Assembly: GCA_013423325.1 (NCBI GenBank)
Contig: BLJB01000231.1
Span: forward strand, 29,754 to 93,753
Length of the DNA stretch: 64,000 nucleotides
Source of the DNA: Usnea hakonensis
Taxonomy: Eukaryota > Ascomycota > Lecanoromycetes > Lecanorales > Parmeliaceae
Direction of reading: 5' to 3'
The notes beneath the pieces are model-generated. The model was not told where the DNA came from. It made no database searches and worked only from the letters and a program-made list of their open reading frames with translations. Positions within the stretch are counted from its first letter, which is position 1. Every line of letters starts with the position of its first letter. Positions 10,388 through 22,500 of the stretch are shown piece by piece. The position numbers and the translations under genes are program-made.

Positions 10388-13300
10388 ATGTATTCTACCA
10401 TGGCTGTACAATTTTCTGTTTTCCTTACGGTACTGTTGCTCATTGCTCCACTCTACTCACACGCCCAGACAACTACTGCCTCTGCAGCTAGCTCCTCTGC
10501 CATTGTCGACCCGATTCCCGCACATGTGTATCCTCCTCTCACAGTGACTGGCCAATTTCCATGTCTTACAGCGAATTCATATATGATTTTGACCGATTCG
10601 CAAAGCTCATCGGCAACTTATCCAATTTGGACATGCACTTCCGACTGTGGCAGTTTGTCAAGTGGAGTGGGTCTCATGGTGTTTCCTGCCACGACGACCA
10701 CAGGAACATACGAAGTTCAAAACCCACCATCGGGCTATCCAGCCCTTGAGGTTTCGAATCTTGCGGTAATCACAGACAGCACGTTTTCAACATTCACTTC
10801 AGTCAATATCCAGTAAGCTCTCATAATCTTGAATGTTATCGTTGTCTGTTAACAGTCGTCTTTAAGGGGCTCTCTACCTGTAACTACAAGCACATTCACT
10901 TATCCAGCATTCCCTGGTCTTTCCCTGAACATCGAAACGTCAACTTTGATTACAGCCGTTCTCGCCACCCCAGTTGCCGTCCCTGTCAATTGCCAGGGTA
11001 GCGCAAGCGCAAGTAAATCGACTTCAGAGAATACTACTGCGTCGTCAGTGTCACAGGCATTAAGCGCATCGAACCCTCCGTCCCCAATTTCTACTACAGT
11101 CAGTATGGGTGGAGGTAACACAGGGCAGTCGTCATCGCGCTCTGCGACCAACCAGACGATTTCTCGAACAAACGGGAACTCGGGATCGACTTCGATTTCG
11201 TCTTCTGGTGGCACGTCGGTTACCTCTGCAATACAGAGCTCAAGCACTGCCGCCAGCTCGGCCTCCAGTCCTGGATCTTCCATTCAGAGTAGAGCTGGAC
11301 AGATACCTTCTAAATCAGTCTCAACATTTCCATCAACTTCCGCACTGTCAAGCCAGTTTTCCGCCGGCCGTTCGTCATATTCTGGCGCAACTTTGGGGCA
11401 GTCCACTTCACTTTCAAAGCAATCAAGTGGCTTGTCTGCAACATCAATGACTCAAAACACGGTGTCGGTCCAAACAAGTGCGTCAAACACGGCACCCACG
11501 TCGAGTAATGTCGTATCAAGCTCTATATATTTACAGCAATCTAGCGAACCAGGATCGACCTCTTCTTCTACTGCGGGATCAGGTGGTGCCTCCAACAGTG
11601 ATTCAGCTTCTCATTCTACAATTTCTCACCAGTCAAGTCCCAGCTTCGCTTCCTTTCAAACATCGTCAAAAGGGCCACTGCCAAGCTCCAGTTCTTCTTG
11701 GCAATCGCCTGCCTCGAATTCTGTGTCTGTGTCCACGTCCATTCCTTCAAGCACTCAAGTACTCCCGGCTGGCGCAACAGTCATTACATCGACACTTCCC
11801 CCTTCTGGCTCTATATCTTCTTCTCGAGTGATCTCAGAAACCTTTATACCAACGACTTACAGCTCATTAACCGGCTTGACTTCCACACTCACCACATCAA
11901 GTATCATATCTTTCGGAACTAGTAGTACGACAGCTATTCCGGTGACAGTATATCCGGGAGGAAGTGCTTGGGGTGTACCAAGCGTTGGGCCTGGTACCCC
12001 TATTTTCCCAGCTCCATCAGTAGCACCGAATGTTGGCCTACCTTCGTCCACCCAATTTACTTCGTCCGGCTTCACCACCAGTTTTACATCAAGTCCATGG
12101 GCTGACCTACCCGCCTCTAAGACGTCGGAGCCTCAACCTCTCGATGACCTCCCCGCATCCTCTGTTTTGGCAGGGCTAACGACATTCACTGGAACCACCT
12201 CCCCAACAGTAGAGTACATCAGTACTGGTGTCTCAAGTGATTCTCATTCACCAACAAATCATCCGGGAGGATTTGGATTCCCCATCTTCTGGGGTCATAG
12301 CCATTTCTGCTTCGTGAGAAACTTTATCTCCGCTCACATAGTAGTTGGAGTTTGTAATGCTAACCAACGCGTGCAGATTTTTTGCCCATCACATGGACAT
12401 TGCCTCTTATGTGGATTTCAGATTGATCTTCCACCCGGAATTTACCCTCCGGGCTCTATTGAATGGCCTCCAGGCTGGACAGAGCCCGACATCACTATCA
12501 CAATCGACGAAGATGGTACACCTACATATGACGAAGACAAGGAGCCTACCACTACTTCCACGACCACCACCACTAATACTGACACCTCCGCTTCCACTAG
12601 CCAACCGCTCAGTACCTCTGTCAGTTGGACTTCGTCGGTATCGTCGTCGATATCGTCTGTATCATCGTCTGCCACTTCTTCTGGAGGATTTTTGTGCGCA
12701 CCCACATGCTCCGCCTGCGCGAACGTAGCGCCGCCCCCAACTACGGACCCTTATAAGAGAAAACGGCATCTGCGAGACGATCTGGCTCCTAAAGACAAGC
12801 GGATACTGGACTGGCCTGACAATGCTCCGTACTATGGCTGGCAGGACTATTTCATCTGGCAGCAATTTGTAAATACCGTTATAGCTACCGTGGGGTTGAG
12901 ACGCGACGAACAACATCCATCTTCGGCGATGTATTACCCTCTTTTAAATCAGCCATTTGGTCTCGCAGTCACAGGACTATACGGTTGTACCTCGTTGATT
13001 GTAACTTCGACGAAAGGTGTTTGGCTGTCGCATTTTTGGGAGAACCCGTCTTTCGACGACCCTACCTTGAATGCAGCCCAACAGCAAGCAAGGTTTCAGC
13101 AACAGATTCTGAGTATACTGGGTCCTGGTGACGGTACGCCGCTTTTCCCGGGGTTGTCACAATTCATGGGACCGAATGGTGCGTTCGCTCCCGATACGAA
13201 TGTACAGGTTATCATCGTTACCCCCCAAAACAGGTATAACCCAGTGCCTGGTGTCATGATGTATGCTAGCATGGCCCAACAAATCGCTGCGACGGTCACT

Positions 13301-14954
13301 CAATTGTTCGGGGGCGATTTGAATACAGGCGACCATGGAAGTATGGCAGGTCCCGCCTACTATATCACCTATGCGCCCAAGTCCAACCCGATTACGCAAA
13401 GGTGGACTACAACCGGCAAGGTCTTGTTCCAATATGACCCAGTACAAGGTCGATGTATTGATGAGAATACTGGCGAACCGGCTCAGTTTGCCATAGAACG
13501 AATCTGGCTCGAAAGCGTTCCGGTTGTAGCATACGAGTATTACTGGCCTGTTTGGCCCTTTCAATCCGTTCCGGATCCCAATCAACAGGGTTCGAAGCGC
13601 AGAGATTTTTCGTCGAATGGTACAGAAGACCAAGGCGATTCCGTCTATCTGGGAAAGCGTCAAGAAAGTTGGACCCCGGGCGTACAACCTTCAGTCTATC
13701 CTTCATGCTTATCTGAGCTGGAGCATACAGCTACTGGAGCTGCCGAAGCGACCGCCGTACTGGTTGGGCCTAATGGCCCCGTGAATGGACCTAGTGGCGG
13801 AGCAGGTGGCGCATCTGGCATGACCAGTTCCACCACGCGAACCACCACTGGTGCTGCATCAATTTCTCTAGCACCTTCAGCATCCGCAGCTCCAATCGCT
13901 TCAGTCTCGTCAGTTGCTTCAGTGGCAGCAGCTAGCTACGCCATGACCACCTCAAATCCACTCTGTACCCCGTTGTACGTCACCCCCCCTTCCTTTCCTC
14001 CCCTCCTCTCTCCCCTTCCCCAAGCCAAGGCATGCCAAACACCAACCTCCCTCTCTAACACTCCTACCCTCTAGCCAAAATCCCGAAAGTGGCGACGGCG
14101 GCCCCGACAACTGCAACGTGCTCAACCTGTGCTATTGCATCAGCGGTACCACCACCGCCTTCGCAACTACAATGTCCGGCACTTCTTCCTGCGCCTACAC
14201 CTCTTTTCCCTCCTCCACCGTCGACGGCTCCCCCATCTGCACAGGCGGCGCGACAACATCCCCATCATCACCGCCGTCGCCCGCCGTCACGAGCGGCCAG
14301 ATCATCTACACAGAAACTAATCCCGCCTCTTCAGGCCCCGGCACCGTCCTGATAGGCTGCACAGCCACGACGGTGGAGTATGGCATCGATCCGTACCCTT
14401 TTACCACCTGTGTAGGAGACACGACGCCGCTCACCACGATCTTGTCACCCACTCCCAGCACCACGAGCCGCGCACCGTCACCCCCACCGTCCATAACGCC
14501 CAAACCCACAGGCCCGACGTACGGCGTCTACATCGCCTTCTGGACCGACATCATCACCATCAATGGCCAAGAGGGTCTACCGCCCAACTACGTGTATGAA
14601 TACCGCGATTACATCTGGGCGACCACGGGCTCCGACGCCTTTGTGACCGCGTCCGATTTCTGCGCGACGGGCGGCGCGGCGTCGGCCATCACGCTCTCGA
14701 AGCTGCCCAGTCAAAACATTCCGTATCCCACCGCTTCGATCACGGGACTAAGGCCGGATGGCACATCCGGTCCTAGTTGCGACTGGATACCGAGTCCGGA
14801 TGGTGATGCGCCGGGCAGTCTGAGTTGCGATGCGAGTCCGACGAGTGTGCCGTGTTTTGAGCCGTTGGTGCCGGGGACGGGTTGTGGGGTTGAGGTGGGG
14901 GAGGCTGTGGGGGTGGATCCGATGGTTGAGTGTGTTTGGCAGGAGGTGGAGTGA
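10388..14954 (+). CDS. Large secreted Ser/Thr-rich (mucin-like) surface protein
   Basis: Four exons fit in phase: 10388-10812, 10867-12313, 12377-13974, 14075-14954, about 1449 residues. The second ATG at 10400 (context ACCATGG) gives a cleaner signal peptide, AVQFSVFLTVLLLIAPLYSHA, and may be the true start. The N-terminal region has a small Cys-bearing domain, followed by roughly 400 residues of Ser/Thr-rich, probably O-glycosylated, stalk. The 63-nt second intron (GTGAGA...GTGCAG) keeps the frame open if unspliced, but removing it restores a compact Cys/His segment. The middle part (residues about 600-900) is a folded-looking domain rich in Trp and Tyr. It is flanked by dibasic KR sites (KRKRHLR, PKDKRIL, GSKRRDF, LGKRQES) that would suit Kex2 processing. 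The last exon has further Cys-rich blocks. No catalytic family is recognised. Cell-wall or surface location is inferred. Confidence 0.75.
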
Positions 14955-16162
14955 GGGGTCGATGGGGAAGAAGGGATGGATGCGGGGGCAATTTTGATGG
15001 GTTGATTGTGCATGGGTGATAAAGGGCTGGAGATGAGAATAGTCGAATGGATGGGAGCTAACACTTGTGATGCATGACATACCATTTAACCATACCTTTT
15101 GAAGATCAATGGCTGTCCTTGGTACAGACCAAAAACAGGTTGCTGAGAAACTGACAATCTTTTTAAAATACGCCAACTAGGCTATAAAGTACTCATTTAG
15201 AGTATAACTCAGTTATTCGCCCGTCTGCGAGCCACTCTCATACTACATACGATAACAAAACCAGATCCCACATCGCGAGCTAGGGCCCGAAGCGCCCCTC
15301 TGCCTTGTACTATGTCAATACTTTGATAACTGAGGTCGACTGCGGTATCGGTTGCGGTTGACCGTTTGATTTTAGGGGTTATCTTAATATTTATAAAGAT
15401 CCGAGTTAGATTACAATAGACTCTCAGATAAACATGAATATCTCGTCCTCGTCCGTAACCAAAGCAATTGTGCCCTTTGTAGTTAGTATAGCGGGTGCTA
15501 ATGCTACGGATACCTTACTAACATGATCCTGCAGCTCGCTAACTAGCTGGCACAGCTATGTCGTATGAGGCTATGCGAAACTTGCATTTCTTGTCTAGCG
15601 AATACCTGATTGGCAAGACGAGTAATCCTCGATAATGTAGCGACCATCAACAATATCTAGAGCCCATCGTGACAGGATTGTGAGAAAGCATATGTAGGAA
15701 ATGTATGAGTGTAAATTGAAGAATGTTGCGAAGTATAGAGTCGTAGAAAATTTTGTAGACCCACATACTAGGCAGGTCTGACGGAGTAGCGCATCAAGGT
15801 AGTATCATGATAGCAAATCATGATGAACATACGGAGGTCAGTATCGAAATTGCTAAACGTCAATGGAGCTACCTTACGCGAAAGATCCCGTCGCCCGTAG
15901 GGCTGCCTAGACAAGAGCTCTAGGGCCTTTGGTATTTTCCCGGGTGCGCTAGCCGGGTAACTCCTTCCATTATCAACAACGCTCATCTACTCAAAGTACG
16001 GAGAGCGAGTCCGGGTAGTTTAAGGACTTGTATACTAACTCACATCTCCCTCCTCCCCCCACCATCCCTCCCCTCCATTATCATCTCATCTTCTCAGTGG
16101 CGATTCCGGCGAGTGGGGGGTTTAGATGGAAGAGAGATAGAGGAAAAGGGTTGGGAGATTGC
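14955..16162. other. Intergenic stretch, nothing recognised
   Basis: The 3' flank of the secreted-protein gene passes into DNA of mixed composition. No open frame of plausible length, RNA gene or clear repeat was seen. Confidence 0.4.
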
Positions 16163-16850
16163 TCATGACTCCAGTCTTGTTTGCATGGCTGGTACTAGCC
16201 GGGACGCTGTGATAAGAATCATGCGTAAGTTACTGGTGAGACGAACTTTTTCGCTTCTCATTCCCACGATCATGTAAAGCCATGAGTTTCCATCTTCGTT
16301 GTCAACCTCGATTATGCCGTGGTTCTCAGTCTCGAACGCAATGATCGTTAACATCCGCAGCATATCTTGCTGGCCGTACTCTGCCGCAAAGTGAGCTGCT
16401 ATTGCTCCATGGGCTTCGACTTTAGCACCTTTGGCCAGGAGATTGCGAGCGATACGCTCATGACCGCTCATAACTGCCGAAAACAGCGCAGTGCGACCAG
16501 TATGCTCATCTTCCAGGTCCAGAAGATAAAACTTCTGAGACTGGGCGACATCAATTTCTTAAAATCCAAGCATAAAATCCATGACTTCTTCGTATCCGTT
16601 AGTGGCAGCCAGATTAAGCAATAAAACGGCGTGTTCAGCGAAATCGTATAATGAAGAGTTCCGGGAAGAATATTTGAGACTATATAGAAATTCAAAAAGA
16701 GACTATAGCACCTTAGTATATCCTGCAGCGACAGCAGCATTAACCACACGCCCGTCGAAAAGGTCGATATCAATCATATCTGTGAGCTTGCGAATTATTC
16801 CATTTTAGCCTCGAAAGCAAGCAACCAACAGCGTTTCACAAACACCTACC
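16163..16850 (-). pseudogene. Ankyrin-repeat pseudogene
   Basis: The minus strand reads as degraded ankyrin units: TLLVACFRG, VVNAAVAAGYTKVL, LLLNLAATNGYEEVMDFMLGF, TGRTALFSAVMSGHERIARNLLAKGAKVEAHGAIA and AAEYGQQDMLRMLT. In-frame stops fall inside the repeats (after FRG, after TKVL and after MLGF just before EIDVAQ). The first 103 residues downstream of an internal Met (16471) are open, to a stop at 16163. A few stops could be hidden by unrecognised introns, but three lesions in about 600 nt make decay the simpler reading. It resembles the type of the intact ankyrin gene at 7954-8847 but is not a close copy. Confidence 0.55.
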
Positions 16851-17295
16851 TCACGCTAATAATATTCTTTAACCAAGTGTTCCATTAGACCTCAATGGCC
16901 GACCTGAGCCGCATAACAAAACAGCACCATGAACGGTAGCTCCTCAGCTTTTTCAGGATCAGAGCAGGACGTACACCCGTAGAGCCCAAAATGTCAGTTC
17001 AGTCCCCACGGGCGGAACACGCATGATAGCGATTTGTACATTAGAAATTTTCTTCCAAGCTCCAGCTCTTCAGTATGCTCTATCCAGAATTCGACAAACG
17101 TAATTGAGAGAGAAGCCGATACTTTTTCATGATATCAGATTGGCGTGAGATGTTTGCTATAGGTGATAGCTAAACGTGCATTTATAGGCTTCCCACCAGA
17201 GAATCGGTATGGAATTTCTGAGACGGCCATTCCAATTTCTAGGGCATTACTTACAGTCATCGACAAATCACATTTCTCTCCTCGTCTCGCGATCG
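16851..17295. other. Short intergenic stretch, nothing recognised
   Basis: This is downstream of the MFS gene and upstream of the ankyrin remnant. No feature is supported. Confidence 0.35.
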
Positions 17296-18912
17296 CTATG
17301 CTCTACCGCTAGCTATGCTCGCTTTTTCAATTCTCTTCCTCCTCCACTCCATCCCCTTACTCATCACCAGCCAATCCGCCACGAGACCACCCCCACCACT
17401 CAGCACCGTCAACACTGTAAAAAGCCACCCTCTGCCCATAACGTCCACCAGCGGCTGCAACACCGCCACGACAACGGCCGACAGTGCGCACCTAGTGATA
17501 TTACCACTTGCGGCCGCCGTACTCGGACTCGCCGGAAATATGTCCACCAATAGCGCATTAAACGTCTGTTGGAAACACGTACACAGCGCTGCGAGTACGT
17601 ATTGCAGAATCAATGGGACGGCTTCATGAGCCCGCGCTTGGACGGACCATCCGTAGCCCGCTAGCGCTGTAATGTAGACTGCAAGAAGATAGTAAGAGCT
17701 TCTAGCCCGAGCGCGCTCGATGGGAAAATTGTTCAGATCGTCTCCAGAGACTCTGTCAATCGTGTGGCCGATCGATCGAGCTGTAGCTTTATAGTTCCAG
17801 TCCATCAGCTTGCCGTTTAAGTAGCCACCGCTGACGACTCCGACGCCTCCTGTGAGGTAGCATAGGCCGATTTGCAGCTCGTTGAAGCCGTAGATGTCCT
17901 TGTAGATGGACGGGATGGACGCTTGGACGGCGTACCAGACTGCATATGGTGAACCGGCCATCCAGAGGACGAGTGCCGTGTCTTTCCAGAAAAGAATGCG
18001 AATCGCAGCTACTGGATTGGCCAATTTGAATTTGGCTTTCTTACCGGGAACTGGCTTTGGCGGTCTGTCATTCTCGTTCTCAGCGTCACTGCCCCCTTCC
18101 GCATCCGCGGCATCACATTTCCACTTGCTCCTCCCTCGGAACAAGTCCCACCAACTTCTCCCCCATCCCGTAGCCATCACAGATCCATTCCCAACAACAT
18201 TCCTTGCCGTCTCCGGAAGTCCCACTCCTACAAAAAGCAATACACTTCCCCCAAAGATCACCAGTGCCCAAAAGACCCACTCGTAACTCCCACTCACCAG
18301 AGCCACTAGACCCCCAATCACGGGCCCTAGGCACACTGCCAGATTCGCTGCTCCCATGGTGGGTCCTTGCATACTTCCCCTCTCGGCCGGCGGGCACACA
18401 TCGGCGATGACGCCATATGCGATTGCCAGAACGGCCGAGACGCCGAGGCTTTGCAATGCGCGCAGTACCAGTAGAATGGCATAGCTGTTTTTGTTCAACG
18501 CCAGACCTAGCGATGAGAGCGTATAGATGGCGTACGTGACGAGGAGGATCGGCCTCCGACCAAAACTATCCGATGCCGTTGCGAAGAGCAGTGGGGAGAT
18601 GGCTTGGAAGACTATGTAAAGCGTGATTGTGAGGTTGATTGCTTGGATACTTACACAGAAATGTTTGGCTAATAAAGGTAGGAGGGGGAGGTAGATCGTG
18701 GCGGTCAGGGGCGATGCTAACATTGTGCATGTCAAGATTACGGTGATGAGATGTTTATGGGGTTTGGAGAAAGTCGTATAAGGTACTGGAGGATCGCAGG
18801 TGATGAGTTCAGCTTCTGGCACTTCTCCCTTCTCTGCATGCTTTGTTGGGGAAATGATGGACTCATTCGGTAAAGAGGACGAATGTGATTCTTTTGGCTC
18901 GACGCTGGACAT
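17296..18912 (-). CDS. Major facilitator superfamily exporter (DHA1-like)
   Basis: A single-exon frame of 538 residues begins at ATG 18912. The cytoplasmic N-terminus of about 55 residues is hydrophilic, followed by the first membrane segment (LITVILTCTMLASPLTATI). Loop 2-3 carries the MFS motif A form SDSFGRRPILL. The central cytoplasmic loop is long, charged and acidic (DAEGGSDAENENDRPPKP). About twelve hydrophobic segments can be counted. The layout matches fungal DHA1 drug:H+ antiporters such as the Qdr group, which sit in the plasma membrane and expel small molecules. The substrate cannot be predicted. No biosynthetic cluster surrounds it. Confidence 0.85.
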   Translation of the reverse strand: MSSVEPKESHSSSLPNESIISPTKHAEKGEVPEAELITCDPPVPYTTFSKPHKHLITVILTCTMLASPLTATIYLPLLPLLAKHFCVSIQAINLTITLYIVFQAISPLLFATASDSFGRRPILLVTYAIYTLSSLGLALNKNSYAILLVLRALQSLGVSAVLAIAYGVIADVCPPAERGSMQGPTMGAANLAVCLGPVIGGLVALVSGSYEWVFWALVIFGGSVLLFVGVGLPETARNVVGNGSVMATGWGRSWWDLFRGRSKWKCDAADAEGGSDAENENDRPPKPVPGKKAKFKLANPVAAIRILFWKDTALVLWMAGSPYAVWYAVQASIPSIYKDIYGFNELQIGLCYLTGGVGVVSGGYLNGKLMDWNYKATARSIGHTIDRVSGDDLNNFPIERARARSSYYLLAVYITALAGYGWSVQARAHEAVPLILQYVLAALCTCFQQTFNALLVDIFPASPSTAAASGNITRCALSAVVVAVLQPLVDVMGRGWLFTVLTVLSGGGGLVADWLVMSKGMEWRRKRIEKASIASGRA

Positions 18913-18914
18913 GG

Positions 18915-19383
18915 TTACTGTCGGATCATTACGTGCAAAGAACGATCAATACTAGAGGGTAGAACGGGGTCGTTGACGTTGGTGGTGATTGACAGTGTCT
19001 CCCCGCTTTCGGAGAGGCGCTTAGCAGCGAGGCGATAAGCGCTTTCACGCAACTGGCCGACTGAGACAAAATCATGATAGCTAAGTACCTCTTTGAGCCC
19101 AGTGCGCTCTGAGTATGGCTGTGCCAGCGCTGAGGCGCTCGTACACCATCTTCCGATAACTCCTTCGCTTGTCATCAACCATAGGCCGTAAATCGCCTTC
19201 ATATGAACATGTCATTTCGGTGTCTATCAAAAAGACTTCACCATGTATGCAAAGGACTCTGAGATTACTCATTTTCCAAGTAAATATGTCCATCCTGGGC
19301 CCCGACTCCTTCCCAGCAGTGGGAGAGCACCATTCATTGCACCTAAGCTCTGGCTGATCGGGCCACATTGAGCCAAATGACAT
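18915..19383 (-). pseudogene. Frame-shifted small ORF pair, possible gene remnant
   Basis: From an ATG at 19383 a frame runs 100 codons to 19081. In an overlapping frame, a 95-residue segment with protein-like composition (LRESAYRLAAKRLSESGET) runs to 18915. A splice joining the two would need an intron of only 28 nt (GTACTT...CTCAG), too short for fungi, so a frameshift is more likely. No family is recognised. It may also be a chance ORF in the MFS promoter. Confidence 0.3.
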
Positions 19384-19516
19384 CGTAGCTAAAATTAGTA
19401 TATAATATAGGAGAGATCGGCTCAAGGACACTAGCTAACACAATACACCGCTACAAGGCGGCTTGTGGATGACCTGAAACCTAACAATCCATTAGAGACG
19501 TGCTTAGTAGTAGATT

Positions 19517-22500
19517 TCAGTCAAAATTTGACTCCAAATGCCTGACAGGTAACTTTAATGAAGGCTTCTTTCGGCTCTCCCTACCCAATAGTGACGGTCT
19601 TTTCCCCGGTCCGCTACTAGCATCCTCTTCGATATTCTCCAGCCCACGCTTGATTACAGCCACCTCATCTCTCTTCACGAAAATAATGTCCCCGTCGTGC
19701 GTCACTTCAATCATCAAATTGATACTGGTACTCAGCCAATCAGCTGGGAGAAAGAAATGGCGGTCATACTGGTCAGCAATAGCGCTCCTGGGGTCTGCCG
19801 AGGAGATCCAGCCATCGCTGCGTAGGAAGACGAGTCTTTGACCATCATCTCCTATGATGGTCATGACTTGATCGGCGAGAGAATAATACTTGGGTATAGG
19901 GGCTGCAATCCTGGAGTCGATGTCGAAGTCGGCAGTGTTCCAGAGTAGAAGTTTGGATTTTGAACGAGGTCTTAGATCTTCGCCAAATGTGGTTGCAATT
20001 GTTGTGTTGTTGAAACAAGCATTAACAGAGCGAATAGCTAGCTCAGGGAGTATACTTCCCTCCAACAGGATTCCTTCTTCTCCCGTGAGTCTTCGCAGAG
20101 ATTGCCACTCGTACAGATGAGCGACAAAATTCGAGATGAGGATCAACTGGCCATGGTTCCGAGGATGTGTCGCCCATCTGAAGGGACCACGTTTCTCCCA
20201 CAACATTGTCTTGATGATTGTGCTACTCTCTTTGGAAGATACACACCAGAGCATATCGCCGTTACCTGTGCTTACAAGGATACGTGTAGCGCCGCGGTTG
20301 GTAAGCACTTGTTTAATAGCAGTCTCTGTACGATAGTCGAACAACGTGTCAGGGGCCTCCCAGGCCTCTCGCTCCTCCTTTAGTCTGTGAACCTTGACAC
20401 GACTGGCATTATCGAAGCTGCTTAGCGTGTTGCTCTCAAGGTCGAAGGAAATTGATGAGATAGAAACCCCATTTGCATGACTGAATAATTTACAAGTCTG
20501 CCGGCCAGACTTGGTATCATAGAGCCAGACCGATCCATCCTCTTTGCCGCAAAAAAAAACCTGGCCTTCTGGATGTTTAGCCATTGAAGTAACAAGAGCG
20601 ATCTGTTCTGTTAACTCCAGGCGGAACTCTTGTGGCGCCGTTGAAACGGATATCGTATCGCTGTTGTCATCATCACCGTCCTGGCGCACAAGGACCATTG
20701 GATCCCATACTCTACATTCTGATCCCCTGATATCAATCAAATGATGGTTGTCTCCGGTGAAAGCTAGCTCTTTAATGCAGTATTCATCTGAATTGATCTG
20801 GTAAAGAAGTCGGAGACTCTCGAATTCAAAAAGCTGAATCGTGCCAGATTTATCACCACTAGCTAGAGTTCGTCCGTCCGGAGAGCATGCAAGCGTTTGC
20901 GCATTCACCAATCTTTTTTCCTTGGCTGTTCCCTCTTGGATGTCGAACAAGACTAGATCTCCATCTGAGTAAGCAGCGGCCAACAAAGGTTCATGCAGGG
21001 TCGCGTTGAAGACGAGACCTCCAGTCACACTCGCGCCATTTACCCTTGCATTCCTGGTACGAGATCCAGCCTTGCTATACGTATCGTGAAGGGCGGCTCT
21101 GTCCAAGTCCCATAGAAGCAGGTCTTGACCTCGATAGACAACCGCAAGCAGGCATATTTCCATGCAAAACGATGCTGTTGTAGGGCGGCCATAGGCATGA
21201 GAATCTGTTCCATCAGGATGCAGTGTCCAATCTGCAGTGTCCCTAAGGTTTCCTTCGACAAGATCCCAGACTGCCAAGTTGTTGTTCTTGAGCGCTCCAA
21301 GCAGGAGTTGGTCTTCCTCGATCAATGCGAGGGACATACACTGTTGGGGGGTCTTGAACTCCAATACTTGCTGCCAAGAGCTTGCATCCCATATGCGTAT
21401 GTTCCGTGACCCGGCTGAAACAAGTATATCCATTCTGTGCCCGAATCGGAGTAATTTAACTGGCTCTGAATGTTCTAGATTTTGACTCTGTAGGCAGGTA
21501 GTCTCGTTATATACCACAACATGTCCACTAGACATGCCCACCGCGAAAAACTTATCGGAACATGCCAAAGCCGTAAACTGCTCTTGCGAATCGATAATGG
21601 TGGACAGACAATCGTCCCAGGTTGTGGCCGATAAGCCGTGCACGGCGATACTTCGACTAGAGACTGTAAAATGTTTTCGAGGCGCAGTCTCAGGTGGACA
21701 AAATGGAGGAATAAGGTTATATATCGAAGAAGGGTAAGCTTTAAGGTTCTTACCAAACTTGGTAACAAGTCGAATGAGGTCAGTAGCCCAGCTGTCTAGA
21801 AGTAAGGACTCCTTGCCAACTGGCGCCAAATGCTTCATTCTTCTCTGCAAGAACTTCCTGAAAGCCTTGCCCGCCTGGATAAGACGGTTGAGATCAGAAA
21901 ACTGCGCAATGTACTCGATGCACGAAAGCACATTGCTTGAGCTCAATAACTTTGTCAAGGCAATTAAAGCCTCATCGTCTTGCGATGACACGTGTCCAAT
22001 ATGTTCGAAAAAGAAATTGCACGCGTAATCGACGAGTGGGCCACGGGCCCTGATAATACTGCTGGAGCTAAGTCTGCCGTGCTTCGGACTTCTCATCTCA
22101 TTCCCATTGAGGTATTCTAGGCAAGTCATGGCCAGTCTCTTATGGCCCACTCTTTCTTCGATTCCAAACTCTGAGAAGTCGCTGGCTTGGAGTAGGAAGT
22201 CACGGGCAGTCTGGTGGACCATTTGCACACGCAGTTGTGTATCTACATACACAAACTGTCCACAGCGCGCCTCAATAGAAGCTTGGATGTTGTCCGTCTT
22301 ATCTTTTATATCGATCTGGAGCGCTTGGTATAACTCATCTGTGGTCAAGGGTCGAGAAGAACAGACCGTCCAGGTCAAGATGGCTTTCGCAAGTACTTTT
22401 CCATAAGGCGGCGCCTTGGACATTGAATCCAGAATTTGGCAGTATAGAGCATTCATGTCAGACGGGATTTCCTCAAGCACCTGACAAATTTCTGTAGCTG

